Assembly: GCF_021390475.1 (NCBI RefSeq)
Contig: NZ_JAJUWS010000041.1
Location: 1 to 60,638, forward strand
DNA: 60,638 nucleotides
Source of the DNA: Streptomyces sp. ST2-7A
GTDB taxonomy: Bacteria > Actinomycetota > Actinomycetes > Streptomycetales > Streptomycetaceae
Direction: 5' to 3'
The notes under the pieces were generated by a model. That model saw only the letters and a program-made list of their open reading frames with translations. It was not told the origin of the DNA and ran no database searches. Both the position numbers and the translations under genes were made by a program. This document shows, one piece after another, positions 33,305 to 41,965 of the stretch (positions are counted from its first letter, which is position 1; each line of letters opens with the position of its first letter).

Positions 33305-34472
33305 GCCGGCGGAAGAGCAGCGCCGCGAAGGCCAACAGCACTCCCCCCACGGCCGCGGCGGCCGGGGCGAGCCACGGGGCGGGGAGGGGATCCTCCGGGG
33401 CGGGCCGCGGACCGGGGCCGAAATACTCGCGCGGGTAGGTTCCCGATGCCTCCACCCCGGCCTCGGGCTCCGCGGCGTTCGCCGCGGCGATCGCCGCGGC
33501 GGGGTCCACCACGCCGGCGCCCAGTTCGTCGTCACGACCGGTGCCCGCTCCCCCGCCGGCGGTGTCGACGAGCAGTCGCCGGATCTGCGCGGGGTCGAGT
33601 TCGGGGTGGGCGGCACGCACCAGGGCGACCGCCCCGGAGACGAACGCGGCGGCGGCGCTGGTGCCCCACCCGTGCAGGTAGCGGCCACCGGGCGAGGCGA
33701 TCACCACGTCCTTGCCCGGCGCGCTGACGGTGGCGTACCAGCGTCGGGTGGAGAAGGGCGCCCGGGCCCCCGTGCGGTCCGCGGCGGTGACCGCGATGAC
33801 GCCCGGGTAGCCGGCCGGGTAGGAGACCGGGTCGCCGTCCTCGCCGCCGTTGCCGGCGGAGGCGACCACCACCACGCCGTTGTCCAGGGCGTAGCGGATG
33901 GCGGCGTCCTCCGCGGGGTCGGGGTGGGCGGTGGGACTGTCGTCCCCCAGCGAGAGGTTGACGATGTCGGCGCCGTTGTCCACCGCCCATCGGATGCCCT
34001 CGGCGACGGTGCTGCCCTCACGCCGCCGATGGTCGGCACGGGCCGGGTCGTCCTCCTCCAACAACACCCTGACCGGCAGCACCATCGCCTCGGGGGCGAT
34101 GCCGATGACGCCCGACCCGGCGTCGGGGCCGTGTCCCCGGCCGGCGATGATGGCGGCCATCGCGGTTCCGTGCCGCGCCCACTCCGGGTCACCGGGACGG
34201 GCGCCCTCGTCCACCAGGTCGGCGCCCTCCAGGACCGCGCCGTACAGATCGGGGTGCGAGGCGTCCACGCCGGTGTCCAGCACCGCGACGGTCACGCCGG
34301 CGCCCCGGGTGGTCTGCCAGGCGGCGGGGGCGTTGACGAAGTCCAGGGCCCACCGCTGCTGGTCGCGGATGGCGTCGGCGAGGGCGGGGGGCGTGCCTCC
34401 CGCCAACAGCACGCCGGTGAGCAGGGCGACGAGCAGCGGGCGGCGAGGGGAGCGGAACGCGCGGCGGTTCAC
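33276..34472 (-). CDS. mycP: Mycosin-type membrane-anchored subtilisin-like protease
   Basis: A 398-residue S8 serine protease of the type VII secretion-associated mycosin group. A signal peptide (to about residue 33, ALA-D) is followed by the peptidase domain with Asp66 (VLDTGVD), His101 (RHGTAMAAIIAG) and Ser272 (GTSAAAAFVSG). A proline-rich stretch leads to one C-terminal membrane helix (about 362-385) and a short RRLRPA tail, which anchors it outside the cell. GTG 34472 has GGAGG 6 nt upstream and overlaps the stop of the upstream gene as GTGA. No EsxA/B, EccC or EccD gene is in the window. Confidence 0.88.
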   Translation of the reverse strand: MNRRAFRSPRRPLLVALLTGVLLAGGTPPALADAIRDQQRWALDFVNAPAAWQTTRGAGVTVAVLDTGVDASHPDLYGAVLEGADLVDEGARPGDPEWARHGTAMAAIIAGRGHGPDAGSGVIGIAPEAMVLPVRVLLEEDDPARADHRRREGSTVAEGIRWAVDNGADIVNLSLGDDSPTAHPDPAEDAAIRYALDNGVVVVASAGNGGEDGDPVSYPAGYPGVIAVTAADRTGARAPFSTRRWYATVSAPGKDVVIASPGGRYLHGWGTSAAAAFVSGAVALVRAAHPELDPAQIRRLLVDTAGGGAGTGRDDELGAGVVDPAAAIAAANAAEPEAGVEASGTYPREYFGPGPRPAPEDPLPAPWLAPAAAAVGGVLLAFAALLFRRLRPAAPPPS

Positions 34473-35635
34473 GCGAGGCCTCCGACGGGGGGTACGGGCC
34501 CGGCCGCGACGGCCGGGTGGGACCGGTCGGTGTGTCCGGCGGACCGGATGAGCAAGGGGATGAACGACGCGGTGGGGGCCGCCGCGGCGGCGTCGTTCTC
34601 CTCGACGAGGCCGGCGGCGGCCCGGCGCAGTCGGCGTTCGATCCGGTCGGTGATCCCGATCGCCTCGTGGCCGAGCCCGGCCAGGGCGGCCGCGCTGTCG
34701 GCCCCCTTCTCCACGGCCTCGGCGGCGGGAACGGGTTCGGGGACGGCGCGGCCGTCGGCGAAACCGGAGACCGCCCACACCACGACCGGCACGTCGGTCA
34801 GCGCCCGCAGGGTCCAGGTGGCCCGCTGCCGGTCGCCGAACCCGATGGCGGCCGGGTGCGCGCCGGCCCGGGGGCGGGGCAACAGGTCCGCCCGGGCGTC
34901 GAGGTCGTCGGTGTCGATGTCGCGGGCGAGGGCGAGCATTCCGGCCGGATCGGCCTCGGTGAAGACCAGGCCCACCGTGGTGACGGCGCTCTCGGTGTCG
35001 TCCACATAGGTGGCGCGCAGCAGGCGGTGACAGCCGACGTCGGCCAGCAGGTCGCCCAGGGCCGGGTCGAAGGCGTCGACGCAGTCGGAGTCGGGGGCGA
35101 CCGCCACCCGTGACCAGTGCCGGTCCGCGCCGCCGGGACCGGCCCCCTCTCCGGCCAACTCCGTCGGGAAGATCGCCTCCACGGGCAACTCGCGCCACAG
35201 GGAACGGCGTTCCTCGAAAAGTCGCTCGGCGGAGTCGGCCTCCGTTTCCGGAGTGGTGAGCCAGACACCGGCGGCGGCACCGCCGAGCAGCCCGGCGCCG
35301 AGGACCAGGCAGAGCACGGCGGCGGTCAATCGGCCGCGGTGGACCGGTGGCGGGGCCGGATGGACCGGGGTGCCCCGGGGCGGCTCGGTGAGCGGGGGTC
35401 GGTCCCCCGGTACCGGCTCGGGAGCGGGCCCGGGGACGATGGGGCGGTGGCCGGTTCCCCTCGGGTCGGCGGCACGGGGCGAGGGGACGGGCGGGAAGGA
35501 CATCGGTGCCGATCCCGGGAACCGGGGCGCCCGGAGGATCCGCTCGCCGGAAGGTGGGGGAACCGATGGGGCGGGCGGGGGAACGGACGCCGGCCGTGAC
35601 GCGAAACCGGGCCCGGGGCCCCGATCGGTGGTCAT
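34469..35635 (-). CDS. Proline-rich single-pass membrane protein coupled to the mycosin
   Basis: A 388-residue protein of unknown family. Residues 1 to about 95 are a proline-rich, probably cytoplasmic region. One membrane helix follows (about 100-125, LTAAVLCLVLGAGLLGGAAAGVWL). The outer domain (about 130-388) has two cysteines (CVDAFDPALGDLLADVGCHRLL) that could form a disulfide, then a ferredoxin-like pattern. The start ATG 35635 has AGGGAG 7 nt upstream. The stop overlaps the mycosin start by 4 nt, so the two products are made together and may work together at the membrane. I do not recognise a named family. Confidence 0.75.
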   Translation of the reverse strand: MTTDRGPGPGFASRPASVPPPAPSVPPPSGERILRAPRFPGSAPMSFPPVPSPRAADPRGTGHRPIVPGPAPEPVPGDRPPLTEPPRGTPVHPAPPPVHRGRLTAAVLCLVLGAGLLGGAAAGVWLTTPETEADSAERLFEERRSLWRELPVEAIFPTELAGEGAGPGGADRHWSRVAVAPDSDCVDAFDPALGDLLADVGCHRLLRATYVDDTESAVTTVGLVFTEADPAGMLALARDIDTDDLDARADLLPRPRAGAHPAAIGFGDRQRATWTLRALTDVPVVVWAVSGFADGRAVPEPVPAAEAVEKGADSAAALAGLGHEAIGITDRIERRLRRAAAGLVEENDAAAAAPTASFIPLLIRSAGHTDRSHPAVAAGPVPPVGGLA

Positions 35636-35825
35636 CCGTTGGCTCCCTGCAACCCGTCGGCCGGCGCGCCCCCATCGCTCGTCGGCGACCGTGGGGCCCG
35701 ACGGGGCGGGTCCCACGGTCGCCGAATGCGGCCACGGGCGCCCGCCCGGGAGTGTGTGTCCAGATGGGCATCAACTCTACGGGGGAATCGTCGTACTTCG
35801 GTACCGGGACGGGGTGATCTCTGCG

Positions 35826-36245
35826 TCACCCCCGGGGGGCGGTTCGCCGGGGGTCGACCGGGGGGTCGGGAATCCCCGCCGGCGGGGCGGGGTGATCGGG
35901 AACCCCCGGCAGGCCCCGGGGCGCGGGCGGCCCGGCGATCAGCAGGGCGACACCGGCCACGACCGAGGCGAGCAGCAGGAACGTGGCGGCCAACGCCACC
36001 GGTCGGGCCGCCCGCGAGGGGCGGTGGATCGGCGGGGCACCCGAGGGGCCGGCGGGGACGACCGCTCCCGGCACGGCCGGCGCGGTCCCCCACGGGGTGA
36101 CGGTACGCCACCCCGGGATCTCCGAGGGCCGGGCGGTCGGAGTGGGGATCCCCGGTGTCGGGAACCGCGGGGCCGGTGATTCCGCGGGCGGCGGATCATC
36201 GGCCACACCGGTGACGGGAGGGTCGGCGGGGTGGATCGTGGTCAC
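35826..36245 (-). CDS. Small proline-rich membrane protein, unknown
   Basis: A 139-residue protein: a proline-rich N-terminal part (about 1-80), one membrane helix (about 84-106, VALAATFLLLASVVAGVALLIAG) and a short proline/glycine/arginine tail. The architecture is a shorter version of the next gene downstream. The GTG start is 6 nt after a TAGGGT box, so a leaderless transcript is likely. It lies 190 bp upstream of the mycosin-coupled membrane protein and may belong with it. No family recognised. Confidence 0.6.
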   Translation of the reverse strand: MTTIHPADPPVTGVADDPPPAESPAPRFPTPGIPTPTARPSEIPGWRTVTPWGTAPAVPGAVVPAGPSGAPPIHRPSRAARPVALAATFLLLASVVAGVALLIAGPPAPRGLPGVPDHPAPPAGIPDPPVDPRRTAPRG

Positions 36246-36377
36246 CCGGGCACCCTAACCGCGACAACCACGACCGGGCCCCTCCCCCGGGACGGCCCCG
36301 GTGAGGAGTTCCCGCCGTACCGTCGGTGGGACGGCGGGAACCCGCCCGTACCGGACGCGCGGGGCCCCGGCGCGGGC

Positions 36378-37265
36378 TCACACCGGGGTGACGTAGGCCC
36401 CCGCGATGCCGCCGTCCACCAGGAAGCCGGTGGCGTTGACGAAGGATGAGTCGTCACTGGCGAGGAAGGCGACGGCGGCCGCGATCTCCTCCGGCTCGGC
36501 GAACCGACCGGCGGGGATGTGGACCAACCGGCGGGCGGCCCGCTCGGGGTCCCTGGCGAAGAGTTCGGTCAGCAGCGGGGTGTTGACCGGACCGGGGCAC
36601 AGGGCGTTGACCCGGATGCCCTCGCGCGCGAACTGCACCCCCAGTTCGCGGGACATCGCCAACACCCCGCCCTTGGAGGCGGTGTAGGAGATCTGGGAGG
36701 TGGCCGCGCCCATGACGGCCACGAAGGAGGCGGTGTTGAGGATCGAGCCCCGTCCCTGCCGGCGCATGTACGGCAGCACGGCCCGGCAGCAGAGGTAGAT
36801 CGAGGTGAGGTTCACCTGCTGGACCCGCTGCCAGGCGTCGGGTTCGGTGGTCAGGATCGAGTCGTCCTCGGGCGGTGAGATGCCCGCGTTGTGGAAGGAG
36901 AAGTCGACCGAGCCGCAGGTGTCCACCACCGTGGAGAACATCCTCTCGACCTCCTCCCGATCGGTGACGTCGACCCGTACGAAGAGTCCGTCGACCTCCT
37001 CGGCCACCGCCCGGCCGGCCGCCTCGTCGATGTCGGCGCACACCACCCGGGCGCCCTCGGCGGCGAGCCGGCGCACGGAGGCCAGGCCGATCCCGCTGCC
37101 CGCCCCGGTCACGACGGCGACGCGGTCCACCAGACGCCGGCACACCGACCTTCCGGAGGGCGCCGCGCCGGGGACCGGCTCGGGTACGACGGGTTCGGCG
37201 GGAACGGCGCCGGTCGGGCCGGCCGGGTCGATGGGCTCGCCGGTGTCGAGGACGGGGTCGGTCAT
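36378..37265 (-). CDS. Short-chain dehydrogenase/reductase (3-oxoacyl-ACP reductase-like)
   Basis: A 295-residue classical SDR. The NAD(P)-binding motif is TGAGSGIG (near residue 54), followed by NAG in SFHNAGIS, the catalytic Ser in LNTASFVAVMG and YTASK (Tyr and Lys). The first 40 residues are an extra acidic/proline-rich extension. C-terminal VDGGIAGAYVTPV is typical. ATG 37265 has GGGAG 6 nt upstream. It is the last gene of the GlnA4-like cluster (glutamine synthetase-like, aldehyde dehydrogenase, SDR). It may oxidise or reduce a carbonyl intermediate of amine breakdown; the substrate is not shown by sequence. Confidence 0.88.
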   Translation of the reverse strand: MTDPVLDTGEPIDPAGPTGAVPAEPVVPEPVPGAAPSGRSVCRRLVDRVAVVTGAGSGIGLASVRRLAAEGARVVCADIDEAAGRAVAEEVDGLFVRVDVTDREEVERMFSTVVDTCGSVDFSFHNAGISPPEDDSILTTEPDAWQRVQQVNLTSIYLCCRAVLPYMRRQGRGSILNTASFVAVMGAATSQISYTASKGGVLAMSRELGVQFAREGIRVNALCPGPVNTPLLTELFARDPERAARRLVHIPAGRFAEPEEIAAAVAFLASDDSSFVNATGFLVDGGIAGAYVTPV

Positions 37266-37368
37266 GTTTCTCTCCCGTTGCTGGGCTGGGCCGGGCCGTG
37301 CGTCGGCGGGCCGGGATCGCGCGGTGGCGCGCGGAGCGGGACGCCTCCCCGGGCGCCGGGACGCCGGG

Positions 37369-38811
37369 TCAGTGGTCGGTGTCGATGAAGACGGTCTTGG
37401 TCTCGGTGAAGGCGACCGACGCGTCCGGGCCCAGTTCCCTGCCCAGGCCCGACTGTTTGAAGCCACCGAACGGGGTGGTGGGGCGGACGCTGCTGTTGGA
37501 GTTGACCGACAGGTTGCCGGCCCGGATGCCCCGCGAGACCCGCAGGGCCCGACCCGCGTCCCGGGTCCAGATCGACCCGGCGAGACCGTAGGGGGTGTCG
37601 TTGGCCGATCGGATGGCGGCGTCCTCGTCCGCGAAGGTCTCGACCACCGTGACGGGGCCGAAGACCTCCTCCACGCGGGCGCGTTCGGGCGCGTCGGCGG
37701 CGTCCAGCACGGTCGCCGGGTACCAGAAGCCCGACCCGCCGGGCACGTCACCGCGGATCAGGGCGGGTGTGTCGGTGGGCACCAGCGCGGCGACGCGCTC
37801 GCGGTGGGCGGCCGAGATCAGCGGCCCCATGTCGGTGTCCGGGTCGCGGGGGTCACCGACCCGGACGGCCCGCACGGCGGGTTCCAGGAGTTCCAGGAAG
37901 CGGTCCCGGGCGCTCTCCTGGACCAGGATCCGGGAGCGGGCGCAGCAGTCCTGACCGGTGTTGTCGAGGAAGGCCGACGGAGCGGCGGCCGCGGCCCGCT
38001 CCAGGTCCGCGTCCGCGAAGACGAGCAGGGGGCTCTTGCCGCCCAGTTCGAGGGTGAGCCGCTTGAGGGTGCCGGCGCACCGGGCCATGATCCGGCGCCC
38101 GACGGCGGTGGAGCCGGTGAAGACGACCTTGGCGACACCGGGATGGTCCACCAGTGCCTCCCCGGTCACTCCCCCGGCCCCCGGCAGGGTCTGGAACAAG
38201 CCCTCCGGGAGTCCGGCCTCCAGCGCGAGTTCGGCCAGTCGGAGGGCGGTCAGCGGCGTCTGTTCGGCGGGCTTGAGGAGGACCGCGTTGCCCGCGGCCA
38301 GGGCGGGGGCGGCTCCCCACGCGGCGATGGGCATGGGGAAGTTCCACGGCGCGATGACCGCGACCACCCCGAGGGGCTCCGCGAACGTCACCGCCGTGCC
38401 GCCGGCGACGGGGATCTGCCGCCCGGTCAGTCGCTCCACTCCCCCGGCCGAGTACTCCAACAGGTCGCGGACCTGCTCGGCCTCCCACCGGGCCGCGGCG
38501 ACCGGGTGCCCGGCCTCGGCGGTCTCCAGCGCGGCGAGTTCGTCCAACCGACCGTCCACGACATCGGCGAAACGCCGCAGGGCGCGGGCCCGGTCGGCGG
38601 GGGCCAGGGCGGCCCAGCGGGTCCCGGCCGCGTCGGCCCGGGCCACCGCGGCGTCCACGGCGGCGGGGTCGGTGTCGGGGACCAGGGCGATGGTGTCCTC
38701 GGTGGTGGGGTCGATCACCGGACGTCCGACGGGTTCGGCCGGACGATCGGTCCCGGTGGCGCGGTCGGGGGCGCCGGGGAGGTCGGTGCGGAAGGAGGTG
38801 GTGTGGTTCAT
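37369..38811 (-). CDS. Aldehyde dehydrogenase (NAD(P)+)
   Basis: A 480-residue ALDH. The cofactor segment IAPWNFPMPIAAW lies near residue 140, the general-base glutamate is in LTLELGGKSP, and the catalytic cysteine is Cys289 in NTGQDCCARSR. PFGGFKQSGLGRELG near the C terminus is a family signature. It would turn an aldehyde, probably a gamma-glutamylated aminoaldehyde in this setting, into the acid. The ATG at 38811 has GGGGA 8 nt upstream. It lies 98 bp downstream of the GlnA4-like gene and 103 bp upstream of the SDR, same strand, so one transcription unit is likely. Confidence 0.92.
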   Translation of the reverse strand: MNHTTSFRTDLPGAPDRATGTDRPAEPVGRPVIDPTTEDTIALVPDTDPAAVDAAVARADAAGTRWAALAPADRARALRRFADVVDGRLDELAALETAEAGHPVAAARWEAEQVRDLLEYSAGGVERLTGRQIPVAGGTAVTFAEPLGVVAVIAPWNFPMPIAAWGAAPALAAGNAVLLKPAEQTPLTALRLAELALEAGLPEGLFQTLPGAGGVTGEALVDHPGVAKVVFTGSTAVGRRIMARCAGTLKRLTLELGGKSPLLVFADADLERAAAAAPSAFLDNTGQDCCARSRILVQESARDRFLELLEPAVRAVRVGDPRDPDTDMGPLISAAHRERVAALVPTDTPALIRGDVPGGSGFWYPATVLDAADAPERARVEEVFGPVTVVETFADEDAAIRSANDTPYGLAGSIWTRDAGRALRVSRGIRAGNLSVNSNSSVRPTTPFGGFKQSGLGRELGPDASVAFTETKTVFIDTDH

Positions 38812-38909
38812 CGTTTCGGTCCCCGGGTCGGAGGGGCGGGTGCGGACTGGTGCGGGGCGGGTTCGGGGGCCGGCGGAGGGGCGGGGGTTCGACGGATCCC
38901 GCGCACGGG

Positions 38910-40304
38910 TCACATGCGTTCGAAGGAACGCACCCGTTCCCAGTCCGTCACGGCCCCGTCGTACGCCTTCTGTTCCACCCGCGCCATGGTGAGGTAGTGC
39001 TCGACCACCTCGTCGCCGAAGGCGGCGCGGGCGGTGTCACCGCGCTCCCACAGGTCGGCGGCCTCCCGCAGGGTGCGCGGCACGTGCTCCTCGTCCCCCC
39101 CGGTCCCCGCGGCGGCGTAGGCGTTGCCGGTGCACGGCTCGGGCGGTTCCAGCCCCCGGTCCACGCCGTCCAGGCCGGCGGCGATCATCCCGGCGACGGC
39201 CAGGTAGGGGTTGACGTCACCGCCCGGCACCCGGTTCTCCAGCCGCAGGCCGGGGCCGTGGCCCACCACCCGCAGGGCGCAGGTGCGGTTGTCCGCTCCC
39301 CAGGCGACGGCGGTGGGCGCGAAGGAGCCGGGCCGGAAGCGCTTGTAGGCGTTGATGGTGGGCGCGTAGAGCAGGGAGAACTCCCGCAACGAGGCGAGCT
39401 GACCGGCGAGGAAGGCGCGCATGGTCGGTGACATCCCCTCGGAGCCGGCCGCCGCGCCGGTCGCGAAGACGGGCCGCCCGTCCGCGTCGCGCAGCGAGAG
39501 GTGGATGTGGCAGGAGTTGCCCTCCCGCTCGTCGTACTTGGCCATGAAGGTCAGCGAGACGCCCTCGTCGGCGGCGATCTCCTTGGCCCCGGTCTTGTAG
39601 ATCGAGTGCTGGTCGCAGGTGGTCAGGGCGTCGGCGTAGCGGAAGACGATCTCGTGCTGGCCGAGGTTGCACTCGCCCTTGGCCGACTCCACGACCATCC
39701 CGGCCCCGGCCATCCCGTTGCGGACGCGGCGCAGCAACGGCTCGATCCGTCCGGTGCCCAGCAGGGAGTAGTCCACGTTGTAGCGGTTGACCGGGGTGAG
39801 CCGGCGGTAACCGGCGTCGCCGGCGGCCTCGTAGCTCTCCCGGAAGACCATGAACTCCAGTTCCGTGCCGACCAGGGCGGTCCAGCCGCGTTCGGCCAGT
39901 CGGTCGAGTTGGCGGCGCAGGATGCCGCGCGGACAGGCGGCCACGGGACGGCCGTCGGGCCAGGCGAGGTCGGCGGTGACCATGGCGGTGGCCGGGTGCC
40001 AGGGCACCCGGCGCACGGTGTCGACGTCCGGGTGCAGGACGAAGTCCCCGTAGCCGGTGTCCCAGGAGGACATGGCGTAGCCGTCGACGGTGTTCATCTC
40101 CACATCGACCGCCAGCAGGTAGGCGCAGGCCTCGGTGCCGTGCCGCAGCACCTCGTCGAGGAAGTGGCGGGCGGCGAACCGTTTGCCCTGCAGTCGGCCC
40201 TGCATGTCGGTGAAGGCCACGACGACGGTGTCGATCTCCCCGAGATCGACCCGGGCCCGCAGTTCCTCGACGGAAAGCGGGGGCGTGCGGTCCGCTGGTG
40301 TCAC
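38910..40304 (-). CDS. glnA4: GlnA4-like gamma-glutamyl-amine ligase (glutamine synthetase family)
   Basis: A 464-residue glutamine synthetase-fold protein of the gamma-glutamylpolyamine/ethanolamide type. It joins glutamate to an amine using ATP rather than making glutamine. The beta-grasp part (TVVVAFTDMQGRLQGKRF) precedes the catalytic domain with VGTELEFMVFRE (metal-binding Glu), GECNLGQHEIVFRYADAL, GNSCHIHLSL and RLENRVPGGDVNPYLA. S. coelicolor GlnA4 (gamma-glutamylethanolamide synthetase) has the same neighbours as I recall. GTG 40304 is preferred because GGGAGG lies 8 nt upstream; ATG 40340 directly abuts a TACCCT -10 box and so would precede the transcript start. Confidence 0.88.
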   Translation of the reverse strand: MTPADRTPPLSVEELRARVDLGEIDTVVVAFTDMQGRLQGKRFAARHFLDEVLRHGTEACAYLLAVDVEMNTVDGYAMSSWDTGYGDFVLHPDVDTVRRVPWHPATAMVTADLAWPDGRPVAACPRGILRRQLDRLAERGWTALVGTELEFMVFRESYEAAGDAGYRRLTPVNRYNVDYSLLGTGRIEPLLRRVRNGMAGAGMVVESAKGECNLGQHEIVFRYADALTTCDQHSIYKTGAKEIAADEGVSLTFMAKYDEREGNSCHIHLSLRDADGRPVFATGAAAGSEGMSPTMRAFLAGQLASLREFSLLYAPTINAYKRFRPGSFAPTAVAWGADNRTCALRVVGHGPGLRLENRVPGGDVNPYLAVAGMIAAGLDGVDRGLEPPEPCTGNAYAAAGTGGDEEHVPRTLREAADLWERGDTARAAFGDEVVEHYLTMARVEQKAYDGAVTDWERVRSFERM

Positions 40305-40462
40305 GAGTGGGCCCTCCCGATCGCTGCTGCCGGATGCCATAGGGTACGGGTGCCCGGGTCGGTCCCCCGCTCATGCGCGCCGGGGACCGGCGACGGAGGG
40401 ACGAGCATCCGGCGGCGCGCGACACCGTGGCGCGCGGCCGGCGGACCCGCGGGAGCGCGATC

Positions 40463-41275
40463 GTGGAACGGCAGGGGGCCCCGGCCGGGGCGGGGGCGCC
40501 GATGATCGGGGTGAGCACCTACCTGGAGCCGGTGGCCCGGTGGGGTGCCTGGGAACTGCCCGCGGCGCTGTTGCCGGCCGACTACCACCGGCTGGTGCAG
40601 CGGGCCGGTGGGAGGGCTCTGCTGTTGCCGCCCGATCCGGAGCCGGGGGCGGCGCGGGCGGTGGTGGAGCGGTTGGACGGCGTCGTGGTGGCGGGCGGTC
40701 CGGACGTGGACCCGGCCCGGTACGGCGCCTCCCGGGATCCGCGGACCGGTCCGCCCGCGCACGAGCGCGACGTGTGGGAGTCGGAGCTGATCGCGGCGGC
40801 CCTGGAGGCGGATGTGCCGTTGCTGGGTGTGTGCCGGGGGATGCAGTTGATGAACGTGGTGCTGGGCGGGACGCTGGTCCAGCACCTGGACGGCCACGCG
40901 GGCGCGCCCGGCACCTGGGAGACCCATCCGGTGTGCCCGGTGCCGGGCACCCGGCTGGCGGGGTTGCTGGGGACAACGGTCTCCGAGGTCGCGACCCACC
41001 ACCACCAGGCCGTGGACCGGCTCGCCGAGGGGCTGGTGGTCTGCGCCCGGGCGGGGGACGGGACGGTGGAGGCCGTCGAACTGCCCTCCGCCGGGTTCGC
41101 GATGGGGGTGCAGTGGCACCCGGAGGCCGGGGAGGACCTGCGGCTGATGGAGGATTTGGTGACCCGGGCCGCCGCCCGCCGGTCAGGGGCTCCCGAGGCC
41201 GGGGGCCGGTCTCCCGGCGGGCGGCAGCGGGTCGAGCAGCGCGGCACCCAAACGGTGGGGCGCCTCCACCAGTGA
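40463..41275 (+). CDS. Gamma-glutamyl-gamma-aminobutyrate hydrolase-like (PuuD)
   Basis: A 270-residue class I glutamine amidotransferase-fold hydrolase of the PuuD/peptidase C26 group. It should cut the gamma-glutamyl bond once the amine part has been oxidised, returning glutamate. The nucleophile is Cys124 in LLGVCRGMQLMNV; the His-x-Glu pair is in GVQWHPEAGE. The oxyanion strand VVVAGGPDVDP precedes it. GTG 40463 has GGGAG 8 nt upstream; ATG 40502 is an alternative. It is divergent from the GlnA4-like gene, sharing a 158-bp control region. The 3' end overlaps the BtuF-like gene tail to tail by 93 bp. Confidence 0.9.
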   Translation: MERQGAPAGAGAPMIGVSTYLEPVARWGAWELPAALLPADYHRLVQRAGGRALLLPPDPEPGAARAVVERLDGVVVAGGPDVDPARYGASRDPRTGPPAHERDVWESELIAAALEADVPLLGVCRGMQLMNVVLGGTLVQHLDGHAGAPGTWETHPVCPVPGTRLAGLLGTTVSEVATHHHQAVDRLAEGLVVCARAGDGTVEAVELPSAGFAMGVQWHPEAGEDLRLMEDLVTRAAARRSGAPEAGGRSPGGRQRVEQRGTQTVGRLHQ

Positions 41276-41965
41276 CGGCCCGTACCAGGTGAGCGAGCGC
41301 CCGTCGACGAGGGCGGCGGGCAGCTCCGGGAAGGCCTCCGGGCCGTCGCCGGGCCCGAAGGCGTACGGCTCGTCGGGGAGGACCACCAGGCCGGCGCCGG
41401 CGGCGCGCAGGTCGGGCAGCGGAACCCGGGGGTAGCGGTCGGAGGCGTCGGCGAAACGGTTGCGCGCCCCCAGCCGGGAGAGCAGGTCCCCGGCGAAGGT
41501 GTCCCGCCCCAGCACCATCCACGGTCGGCGCCAGATCGGCACGATCACCGGGGCGTCGACCACCGGTCGGACGGCGTGCCAGTTCTCGCGCGCCTCCTCC
41601 CACCAGGCGGGGCGGGGCAGTCGGCAGCCGGTCACCAGGACCCGTTCCAACTCGGCGAGGGCCTCATCGAGGGTGCGGATCACGGTGACCAGGACGGTGA
41701 GTCCGGCGGCCCGCAGCGCCTCGAGGTCGGTGGGCCGGTTCTCCTCCTCGTTGGCGACCACCAGATCCGGCGCGAGGGCGAGGATCCGCGCCGGGTCGGG
41801 GTTCTTGGTTCCGCCGATCCGCTCGGCCGCCAGGTCGGCGGGGTGGGAGCACCAGTCGGTGACGCCGACCAGCGACTCCGGCGCGCAGGCGGCGATCGCC
41901 TCGGTGAGCGAGGGCACGAGGCTGACGACCCGGTGCGGGGCGGGTGTCCGGCGTTCGCGGGTCAT
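41183..41965 (-). CDS. Helical-backbone metal receptor / BtuF-like protein
   Basis: A 260-residue protein of the cobalamin/siderophore periplasmic-binding fold (VVSLVPSLTEAIAACAPESLVGVTDWCSHPA, ILALAPDLVVANEEENRPTDLEAL). It lacks a signal peptide or lipobox, so it seems cytoplasmic, unlike true BtuF. Its ATG overlaps the ATPase stop (ATGA), so it is the last gene of the iron transporter operon. It may bind a corrinoid, heme or metal complex; the ligand is not shown by sequence. Convergent 93-bp overlap with the PuuD-like gene is unusual and both frames look real. Confidence 0.82.
   Translation of the reverse strand: MTRERRTPAPHRVVSLVPSLTEAIAACAPESLVGVTDWCSHPADLAAERIGGTKNPDPARILALAPDLVVANEEENRPTDLEALRAAGLTVLVTVIRTLDEALAELERVLVTGCRLPRPAWWEEARENWHAVRPVVDAPVIVPIWRRPWMVLGRDTFAGDLLSRLGARNRFADASDRYPRVPLPDLRAAGAGLVVLPDEPYAFGPGDGPEAFPELPAALVDGRSLTWYGPSLVEAPHRLGAALLDPLPPAGRPAPGLGSP

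Noticed and set aside
31223..33688. 821-codon frame containing the SseB-like protein
   Set aside because: Residues before 32020 are antisense to the beta-lactamase-fold gene and have no domain; true start is the GTG at 32020.
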